Assembly: GCA_035403465.1 (NCBI GenBank)
Contig: DAONFG010000071.1
Coordinates: forward strand, 1 to 11,287
Length of the DNA stretch: 11,287 nucleotides
Direction of reading: 5' to 3'
Source: JAAYBQ01 sp035403465
Lineage (GTDB): Bacteria > Spirochaetota > UBA4802 > UBA5550
How positions within the stretch are numbered: the stretch's first letter is position 1; every line of letters begins with the position of its first letter. Below, piece after piece: positions 5,734-11,287 of this stretch. The position numbers and the translations under genes are program-made. Below the pieces are notes generated by a model. That model was not told the origin of the DNA, did no database searches, and saw nothing but the letters and a program-made list of their open reading frames with translations.

Positions 5734-7008
5734 ATGAAACAGCTGAGACTTATTCTCACGGTTGCCATTTTCCTCACATCATCAGGACTCTATGCCCAGA
5801 TGGTTAATCTTATGAATATGAGTGCTGAATGGGCACGTACAGGCAACAGGAATGCCGCGATAGATGCCGCAGATATCGTTTTCTATAATCCCGCAGGCCT
5901 TACAAAGCTCGAAGACGGAATTCACTTTAACATAAGCAACCAGACACTGATAAGGCTTCCGGAACATACAGCAGATTTTACTCCTGCAGTTGACCAGAAA
6001 AGAACATTCAAACACGAAGGAGTGGACTGGTTTCTTCCCAACGCTTACCTTGCATACAAAAAAAACAATTGGGCAGTTTTCACAGGATTCTTTATTCCTG
6101 CGGGCGGTGTAACTGTCAACTATCCTGATGGATCACTCAACACAGAGGTGATTGGAATATTAACTTCAGGAACAATCGGCAACATTACTGATCAATCACT
6201 TGAAGCAAGCTCAATATACCTGGCAGGAATGCTTGGCGGAACATACGCAATAAACGAAATGTTCTCCTTTGCCGCCGGCATACGATATGTAAATGCGAAA
6301 AATACTACAAAAGGCGAAGTTATCGGAACAACGGGAACCGTAAATGTTAAAACAGAAGATACTGCTGACGGGTTTGGCGGAGTTATTGGAATCAACATAA
6401 CACCAATACCCGAACTCAATATCGGCATGAGATACGAAACTATTACAAAACTTGAATTTGAAACTGATGTAAAAAAGGATACAACAGATCTTCCACTCTT
6501 TGTTGACGGCGCTAAAAGCCGCAGCGACATCCCTGCAGTATTCGCCATAGGCGCTCTGTACGCAGTCACACCGGAGCTGTCACTGGAGCTTGACTTCAAC
6601 TACTATTTCCAGAAACATGCTGACTGGGACAGGGATTTAAACGGAAAGGACTACGCTGAGAGTGCGGGCGATTGTTTTACTACCGGACTGGCCGCGATCT
6701 ACAAAGTTAATTCAATGATTACCGCAAGTGCAGGTTTCACATATTCGTACTTTATGTGGGAGGATGAGGACTCCTATTATACAAAACTCGGTGCATATGA
6801 GACATTATTCAGCGACAACATCGCATTTCTTATAGGTGCCGCTGTTGAAGTTGCGAAGGGCGTCAAGGTTAACCTGGCATACAACTTCACATGGTGGGAG
6901 GGTGAAACAATTGAATACACCAATCCTAACCTGACAGGTTTTTCTGCTGAAGTTAAAACCAGGAACACAGCTCATGTTATTGCTGTTGGCGCTGACTGCT
7001 CATTTTAA
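5734..7008 (+). CDS. FadL/OmpP1/TodX-family outer-membrane transport protein
   Basis: 424 aa. The start at 5734 is preferred over upstream in-frame codons: AGGGGG lies 9-10 nt upstream, and it exposes a standard signal peptide MKQLRLILTVAIFLTSSGLYAQ, probably cleaved after AYA- or AQ-type residues near 21-22. The mature N-terminus has the family hallmark WARTGNRNAAIDAADIVFYN followed by PAGLTKL (compare FadL's S.VFFNPAGLT). Alternating aromatic strands follow, and the last residues are VGADCSF, the terminal Phe used by the BAM complex. The fold would be a 14-strand barrel with an N-terminal plug that passes hydrophobic molecules such as long-chain fatty acids or aromatics. The exact ligand is unknown. 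It is the only plus-strand gene, with its own promoter and a shared terminator. Confidence 0.9.
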   Translation: MKQLRLILTVAIFLTSSGLYAQMVNLMNMSAEWARTGNRNAAIDAADIVFYNPAGLTKLEDGIHFNISNQTLIRLPEHTADFTPAVDQKRTFKHEGVDWFLPNAYLAYKKNNWAVFTGFFIPAGGVTVNYPDGSLNTEVIGILTSGTIGNITDQSLEASSIYLAGMLGGTYAINEMFSFAAGIRYVNAKNTTKGEVIGTTGTVNVKTEDTADGFGGVIGINITPIPELNIGMRYETITKLEFETDVKKDTTDLPLFVDGAKSRSDIPAVFAIGALYAVTPELSLELDFNYYFQKHADWDRDLNGKDYAESAGDCFTTGLAAIYKVNSMITASAGFTYSYFMWEDEDSYYTKLGAYETLFSDNIAFLIGAAVEVAKGVKVNLAYNFTWWEGETIEYTNPNLTGFSAEVKTRNTAHVIAVGADCSF

Positions 7009-7020
7009 AAAAACCTCATG

Positions 7021-7054
7021 CGGCAGGGAATAAATCATTTCCTGCCGGCTTTTG
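7021..7054 (+). terminator. Convergent bidirectional terminator
   Basis: A 10-bp stem (7021-7030/7038-7047, one G-T pair) with a 7-nt loop lies 13 bp past the porin stop and is followed on the plus strand by GCTTTTG. On the minus strand the stem is followed after 7 nt by T7, so it can also end the aldolase operon, whose stop codon (7035-7037) lies in the loop. Confidence 0.65.
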
Positions 7055-7664
7055 CCGCCTGCTTTGAATACTTTCTCCTGTAAATAAATCTCATAAAAGC
7101 TGATTCAATCCTTCCTATAAAACTCAGAGGACCGATATAACTGCCCTGGATATGTATGAACGCGGCTTTCCCGGCGATTATTGCAACTGCAACAGCATCG
7201 TCCATTGAAGTTCCGGCACAGAGAATCCCCTCACCTGCTATTGTGACCGCGCTCCTGCTCCTGAAAAGCCCTGATATTTTTACTGTTTCATCAACCGGTA
7301 AGTTCTTTATATCTATACCGATAATCTGCGCAATATCATCAACATATGGTTTCAATGTTTCACCGGTCAGGGAGACTGTTTCAGAGTAAGTTGAACGGTT
7401 AAGCAGGAGGGTGTTGATCCGTGGATTTTTCCCCAGGATTGAAACAGCAAGCCGTATAAGCTTATCATCCGAGCCGGCAGCAGCATCCATGCCGGCTGAA
7501 ACAATATCATTTACATTCACTGATAAAAGAGATGAATCAACTCCAGCCATCCACACCATGTTCCCGTCCCTGATCCAGAAACGGTCTTTACCCGACATGG
7601 AGCCGGAGCGTATTGCAGGACCGACATCATCATATATCATTGACAGTATATCTTCTTTTATCAT
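7035..7664 (-). CDS. Class II aldolase-like protein lacking zinc ligands
   Basis: 209 aa. Similarity to class II aldolase/adducin proteins is seen in GSMSGKDRFWI (21-31), MVWMAGVDSSLL (36-47), the segment TLKPYVDDIAQIIG (103-116), and IAGEGILCAGTSMDDA (142-157). Active-site positions are altered: the family H-x-H before the middle helix reads LLLNRSTY (N89, S91), the third metal histidine (GHG or NHG in relatives) is E145, and the Glu-x-x-x-His segment reads DDKLIRL. It should not bind zinc or perform aldol cleavage in the usual way. AAGGA precedes the ATG at 7664. It follows the complete aldolase gene after 15 bp, so the two are co-translated and may form a mixed complex. Pseudoenzyme or regulatory partner is inference. 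Confidence 0.75.
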   Translation of the reverse strand: MIKEDILSMIYDDVGPAIRSGSMSGKDRFWIRDGNMVWMAGVDSSLLSVNVNDIVSAGMDAAAGSDDKLIRLAVSILGKNPRINTLLLNRSTYSETVSLTGETLKPYVDDIAQIIGIDIKNLPVDETVKISGLFRSRSAVTIAGEGILCAGTSMDDAVAVAIIAGKAAFIHIQGSYIGPLSFIGRIESAFMRFIYRRKYSKQAAKAGRK

Positions 7665-7679
7665 TACTATTCCTTTTTA

Positions 7680-8330
7680 TTAACGCTTCAAGTGCGTCTG
7701 CAGGTATTGGCTGCAGACATTTTTATCAGACAGATCCCCTGTACCTGTTACTATAGAGAATTTTCCGGCAATGAATGTGCCGCATACATTTTCAAGAATC
7801 CTGGACACGGTGAATGCCTCATCGATATCACTCCCCAGGCATACAGCTCCGTGATTCGCCATAAGTGCGCACATGCTGCCATTTACAGCCTTTACTGTCT
7901 CAGTGGTGAGTTTCCCTGTTCCCGGAAGGCCATACCCGCCGCAGAATATTTTTCCGGTACAAAGAATCCGGGCCGCGTCCCGGTCGTTCACCTCAACATT
8001 AACACGGGCTGCGGCGCATACCGAGGCATTGAGCTGGTGCGTGTGTATTACTGCGCCTGCTTCCGGGCGGGCACGGTAGATTGCCGCATGCAGTTTTCTC
8101 TCGCCCGAAGGCTTCACAGCGCACTCCCATCTGCCTGTTATTATATCCATCACAGCGATATGTTCAGGCCTGATATCCCCGTACATTATTCCGCTGGGAG
8201 TTACAGCCATGGTCCGTTCGTCAATCCTGATGCTGATATTTCCCCATGTGCGCGCGACAAGTCCCTCTGCAGAGAGACGGATGCCCGCCTCACATACAGA
8301 AATGCGCACCTTTTCAATATTATTTTTCAT
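7680..8330 (-). CDS. Class II aldolase/adducin family protein (L-fuculose-phosphate-aldolase-like)
   Basis: 216 aa, the usual length for FucA/AraD/MtnB-type enzymes. Visible are TWGNISIRI (28-36), VTPSGI (43-48), catalytic E77 in PSGERKLH, the zinc pair H96/H98 in VIHTHQLN, and the third ligand H160 in ANHGAVCLG. All catalytic positions are present, so it should be a zinc enzyme cleaving or forming a sugar phosphate with a C3 or C2 unit, or dehydrating a methylthioribulose-type substrate. The substrate cannot be told. AGGAGG lies 12 nt upstream of the ATG (slightly long). A TTGACA promoter is at 8416-8444. First gene of a two-gene unit with a degenerate paralogue directly downstream. Cytoplasmic. 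Confidence 0.88.
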   Translation of the reverse strand: MKNNIEKVRISVCEAGIRLSAEGLVARTWGNISIRIDERTMAVTPSGIMYGDIRPEHIAVMDIITGRWECAVKPSGERKLHAAIYRARPEAGAVIHTHQLNASVCAAARVNVEVNDRDAARILCTGKIFCGGYGLPGTGKLTTETVKAVNGSMCALMANHGAVCLGSDIDEAFTVSRILENVCGTFIAGKFSIVTGTGDLSDKNVCSQYLQTHLKR

Positions 8331-8415
8331 CTGAACCTGAACCCTCCTGCGTTGTGGAACACACGTTCAAAATCCGCCGGAGCTCTGCGGGAGGCTGTCA
8401 CGTGCCGGCGCCTCA

Positions 8416-8444
8416 ATAAGAACTGCAGCTGTGCCGCGTGTCAA
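8416..8444 (-). promoter_or_regulatory. Putative promoter of the aldolase pair
   Basis: Minus-strand TTGACA (8439-8444), 17-bp spacer, TCTTAT (8416-8421), about 85 bp before the aldolase ATG. It lies in the 157-bp gap after the radical SAM gene, so the aldolase unit need not be co-transcribed with it. Confidence 0.45.
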
Positions 8445-8487
8445 CCTGTTTCTCCGGGGTTAATGCTGACGATTGGATGCTGAAACA

Positions 8488-10335
8488 CTACTGCCTCGAA
8501 GCTGTAAAAATTATTGTCTCTGAAAGTGCATATTCAATAAACCCGTATGCCTCCTCTTTTCCGGGTAAGGATTTAGTTTTTAGAAGATCTTTTAATGCAA
8601 GTGCCCCTGTAAACCCCTGCAGGAGTTGAATGATTTTTTTATCTGCAATCAGGGGTTTGACCTGGCCGCCGCAATTATAGATGATGACACAGGTTTTTTC
8701 AGGACTGCATTCAGTTAAAAATTCTTCCAGATCAAGCTCTCCAACAGACAACAGGTCATTAAAATCATATTTCAGTTCGATAACAATTGTCCCCGGAGAT
8801 AATTTCAGTATCGAATCTCCGCTGAAGGCTGTGACCAGCTCCCCATTGTATGGCCCTGCATAGAGTGACCTGTTCATGGCTCCGTGAATTTTAATTATAT
8901 CTTCAATAACAGGGAAGAGACGGTTTTTTTTGTGCCGCCCGAACTGCTCTTTCACAAATACTGATTGTAAATCTGTTATTTCCTGTTTAGACAATTCTGC
9001 CGCGGGTATATGTTTAATAAAACTTTCAACCAGTTCCGCGGGATCAATGCCGAGCGTTTCAGTTACCATAAACATCCATCCGGCAGCACCGCCCTGGTTG
9101 TAGAGTATATCGCATGCATTTTTTAAAGACTCAGCTGTAATCATATCCTGTTCAGAAAATCCCGGCGATGATATAAGTGTATAAGGCGCTTCATGGCGAT
9201 AGTTGAGATTGAAAGAGCCGGCATCATCATAAAGCGCAGTCCCGGGAAGTACTGCAAGCGGGAATATGTCAAGGTGGTTGGGCTGCAGATCCAGGGCAAA
9301 GCCCAGGCTATGTTTAAATCCTTCAAGGGTATCACCCGGAAGACCGTAAATCAGGTCGAGCCCGAAGATTACCCCGGCTGAATTGAGCAGGGAAATCTTA
9401 TCAGCATATTTATCCGGATCAATGTTCCTATTCACATGGGATAGCACTTCGGGTACCGCGCTTTGTAGTCCAATCTGGAGGCTGCAGTTTACCGACGCAA
9501 AGAGTCCGGCCATTTCGGCATCGATAAATTCAGTCCGCACCTCGAATGTAAAGTGTATCAGCGGTGCAGTCTTCTGTATCATGCGGAGAATTTTTTTTGC
9601 GCGCTTTATGTCACGGTTAAAGGTCGGGTCAAGTACAAACACCTGGTTCACTTTTTTTGATTCAAAGAGTTCCAGTTCCTCCTGGAGACGTTCAAGGGAG
9701 AATTGCCGCACCCCTGCAACTCCCCGTGATTCAAAACAGAAACTGCACCTGAACGGGCAGCCGCGTGAAAGTTCCCACAGTACACCGGAATATTTTTCAA
9801 CATCCAGCACACCGGTTAAAAATGGTGAAGGGAGACTGTCAAGGTCCATGACAGGGCATTGTCTTACACCGGATCTCTCAGCACCATCGTCCACACAGAC
9901 TCCATCAACATCATTATATGATTCACCATTCACCAGTCTTTTCATTACTTCGGCAAGAACAAGCTCCCCCTCGCCTTTAACGACAAAATCGAATGGAGCG
10001 CAGTCAAGAAGATCGTATGGAAGAGCAGTTGCCTCTGCACCTCCGGCGAAGAGAATAGTTCCGGTGCACCGTTGTTTGATTATTCTGCAGATTTCTTCAG
10101 TAAACTGCCTGTTCCATAGATACGTGGAGAACCCGATAAAATCAGGCGGTTCTTTCAGTATCTGCCCTGAGATGTATTCAGCAGTACTGCCGGCATAAAA
10201 GTCCGTGAAAGAGACATCGAGTTTATCGCTGATTCCAGGAATTGAATCGAGCTGCGCCTTCAGCAGTGCCGCAGCAAGGGGCATTGCCTGGGGTGAATTT
10301 TTAATATGTATGGACACCAGTACCAGTTTTTTCAT
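8488..10335 (-). CDS. B12-binding domain radical SAM protein (DUF4080-type C-terminus)
   Basis: 615 aa from the chosen start. Residues 1-140 form a Rossmann-like cobalamin-binding domain (MKKLVLVSIHIKNSPQAM; GFSTYLWN; ILFAGGAEATALP; VVKGEGE). The radical SAM core follows, with CPFRCSFC (C193, C197, C200) for the 4Fe-4S cluster, then LQIGLQSAVPEVLSHVNR and IYGLPGDTLEGF. A C-terminal region of about 200 aa resembles the DUF4080 extension found in many anaerobe BchE-like proteins. Such enzymes use SAM radical chemistry, often with methylcobalamin to methylate unactivated carbons; the substrate is unknown. The ATG at 10335 fits a TTGACT-17-TATGAA promoter ending 7 nt upstream (nearly leaderless). 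Another ATG at 10347 adds four residues; neither has a ribosome site. It lies 98 bp downstream of a methyltransferase-like gene. Confidence 0.88.
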   Translation of the reverse strand: MKKLVLVSIHIKNSPQAMPLAAALLKAQLDSIPGISDKLDVSFTDFYAGSTAEYISGQILKEPPDFIGFSTYLWNRQFTEEICRIIKQRCTGTILFAGGAEATALPYDLLDCAPFDFVVKGEGELVLAEVMKRLVNGESYNDVDGVCVDDGAERSGVRQCPVMDLDSLPSPFLTGVLDVEKYSGVLWELSRGCPFRCSFCFESRGVAGVRQFSLERLQEELELFESKKVNQVFVLDPTFNRDIKRAKKILRMIQKTAPLIHFTFEVRTEFIDAEMAGLFASVNCSLQIGLQSAVPEVLSHVNRNIDPDKYADKISLLNSAGVIFGLDLIYGLPGDTLEGFKHSLGFALDLQPNHLDIFPLAVLPGTALYDDAGSFNLNYRHEAPYTLISSPGFSEQDMITAESLKNACDILYNQGGAAGWMFMVTETLGIDPAELVESFIKHIPAAELSKQEITDLQSVFVKEQFGRHKKNRLFPVIEDIIKIHGAMNRSLYAGPYNGELVTAFSGDSILKLSPGTIVIELKYDFNDLLSVGELDLEEFLTECSPEKTCVIIYNCGGQVKPLIADKKIIQLLQGFTGALALKDLLKTKSLPGKEEAYGFIEYALSETIIFTASRQ

Positions 10336-10342
10336 GTTTACA

Positions 10343-10371
10343 TTCATACAGGAATGTACGCCTGTAGTCAA
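10343..10371 (-). promoter_or_regulatory. Putative promoter of the radical SAM gene
   Basis: Minus-strand TTGACT (10366-10371), 17-bp spacer, TATGAA (10343-10348). The spacer and first base of the -10 contain inverted ACAGG/CCTGT (10348-10352/10361-10365), a possible operator. Transcription would begin at or beside the ATG at 10335. Confidence 0.35.
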
Positions 10372-10433
10372 TCCCCTATTCTGCGGAACTAAAAGAATCC
10401 GGCTACATACCGGCAATTACCCATACCTGCCGT

Positions 10434-11090
10434 TCAGACCAGGGAATAGATTATAAGCTTTTCATTAATTCCGGGCCAGCCGTACAGATCAATCCTTTCA
10501 ACTTCCCTGTGTTTAAGAAGCTCGCTGTAAAAATGCTCGTCGCCTGAGGAAGCGGGGTGCGGATCGCCGATATATATTAATGTCCTGCCGCCGGCATTTT
10601 TATATTTTACCAGTGCGTTATATGCCATTGGATTCATGGGCATGGGCCATGCCATGAACAGGGCCCTGTCCGGGTGGCCTGCGGCAGCGGATTCGTCACC
10701 CCCGGTAATATGATACCATGAGTCATCGAACCAGGAGTTGCCGCTGCGCCAGTCCCAGGGACTTTTCACATCCGGAGGAAACCTGTCGTACGCAACAACG
10801 TCGGCCCCGAATTCAACCAGGCACCTTGCCCAGTAACCGCTCCCTGCACCTGCTTCAACGATCGGGGAATACGCAGAAACCTTTTTAAGAATGCCGTAAT
10901 AGGGGATTGTAAAGCAGTATTCTGACACAAGGTCATTCCGCTGTTCAATAAGCAGAGATGCAAGATCCTCTCTGTTCAGGCTGCTGTTACTATCAATCAA
11001 CGATTTGATTTTTTTAAGATAGGGATTAAACAGCTTCAGGTCATCATCAGTAATTTTATAATCTAAAATGCTGTGTTCAATTGAGTACAT
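10434..11090 (-). CDS. SAM-dependent methyltransferase-like protein
   Basis: 218 aa. The N-terminal 70 residues are helical (DDDLKLFNPYLKKIKSLI). Motif I is IVEAGAGSGYWARCL (77-91), and strand 2 ends in VVAYDRFP with acidic D102, both typical of class I SAM binding. Downstream are tryptophan-rich segments (SPWDWRSGNSWFDDSWYHI), GHPDRALFMAWPMPMNPMA (138-156) and GGRTLIYIGDPHP. The latter pattern (PDR-LF--WP then LIYIG) recurs in a little-studied family of short methyltransferase-like proteins; catalytic activity is unproven. The start at 11090 gives the full helical N-terminus; CAGGAAG lies about 12 nt upstream. TTGACA at 11151-11156 could be a -35, but no -10 sits at ideal spacing. The gene precedes the radical SAM gene and may act on the same substrate. 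Confidence 0.75.
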   Translation of the reverse strand: MYSIEHSILDYKITDDDLKLFNPYLKKIKSLIDSNSSLNREDLASLLIEQRNDLVSEYCFTIPYYGILKKVSAYSPIVEAGAGSGYWARCLVEFGADVVAYDRFPPDVKSPWDWRSGNSWFDDSWYHITGGDESAAAGHPDRALFMAWPMPMNPMAYNALVKYKNAGGRTLIYIGDPHPASSGDEHFYSELLKHREVERIDLYGWPGINEKLIIYSLV

Positions 11091-11169
11091 TTACAGTTGA
11101 ACTTCCTGTTAAACTTTTATCCTGAATTTAACGCAGATAAAAAGGAAAGCTGTCAAATTATTTTTTTTA

Positions 11170-11248
11170 TCATTCCGGATTATTGGGAGAATCACTGGTT
11201 TTATTAAAGACAACTTTATGCCGGTATTCTCCAGCCCCCTGTCCCCCA
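11170..11248. repeat. Partial second copy of the MITE-like element
   Basis: 79 bases match 3514-3592 with a single difference (GAGAAT against GAGATT). The match starts at the terminal inverted repeat and stops inside the C-rich arm. Orientation relative to the neighbouring minus-strand gene is the same as in the full copy: the TIR end faces the gene start, here 80 bp away. Confidence 0.85.
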
Positions 11249-11287
11249 GACCGTGTGAAAAATGGGGCAAAGGGATTTTATTAATTG
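11243..11287 (+). repeat. Junction into a second repeat family at the window end
   Basis: Within the C5 run the MITE sequence switches to CCCCCAGACCGTGTGA, the exact reverse complement of 32-47. The following 29 bases do not match the left copy. The element continues past the window end, so its other arm cannot be seen. Confidence 0.55.

Noticed and set aside
7692..8483. Plus-strand ORF of 263 aa opposite the class II aldolase
   Set aside because: It is antisense to a gene with complete catalytic motifs, has no ribosome site and its translation is Cys/Tyr-rich with no family features.
9383..10198. Plus-strand ORF of 271 aa opposite the radical SAM gene
   Set aside because: Ser/Thr/Pro-rich antisense shadow of a clear radical SAM coding sequence.
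10348..10416. Longer radical SAM reading frame from a TTG at 10416
   Set aside because: The TTG has no ribosome site and the added residues precede the start of the cobalamin-binding fold at MKKLVLVS.

Overview
The window is 11.3 kb of moderate-GC bacterial DNA. A FadL/OmpP1-type outer-membrane porin shows a Gram-negative cell. The mix of poly(A) polymerase, a B12-binding radical SAM protein, class II aldolases and an ArsR-methyltransferase fusion would suit Spirochaetota or deltaproteobacterial-type lineages, but sequence alone does not settle the taxon. All genes except the porin lie on the minus strand. Both window edges lie in copies of dispersed repeats sharing a 16-bp motif in opposite orientation, as expected if this is a contig that broke at repeats.

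Layout: (1) 1-57, a repeat that supplies the last codons and stop of an ArsR-methyltransferase regulator (28-966), with a palindromic operator over its putative -10. (2) pcnB (1141-2589), with a strong sigma70-like promoter next to a terminator-like hairpin. (3) A membrane-anchored metallo-beta-lactamase-fold hydrolase (2709-3485). (4) A 306-bp MITE-like element (3511-3816) with terminal inverted repeats and an 8-bp target duplication. (5) An alpha/beta hydrolase (3863-4714). (6) About 1 kb (4730-5733) without a conventional gene. It holds a promoter, a 38-codon ORF, a pseudoknotted set of perfect helices and an intrinsic terminator directly upstream of the hydrolase, plus a small ORF with a strong Shine-Dalgarno that looks frameshifted. 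(7) The FadL-like porin (5734-7008, plus strand), converging on a shared terminator. (8) A two-gene unit of a catalytically complete class II aldolase (7680-8330) and a zinc-ligand-less paralogue (7035-7664). (9) A B12-binding radical SAM enzyme (8488-10335) downstream of a SAM-methyltransferase-like gene (10434-11090). (10) A second, truncated and chimeric copy of the repeat element (11170-end).

How the genes work together: only the aldolase pair and perhaps the methyltransferase/radical SAM pair look like operons; the rest look like independent units. The most interesting region is 4765-4994. A loop there carries the same CCACCC as the 3' arm of the terminator and could pair with its 5' arm. 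That is the layout of an attenuator or riboswitch controlling the alpha/beta hydrolase, and I could not assign it to a known RNA class.
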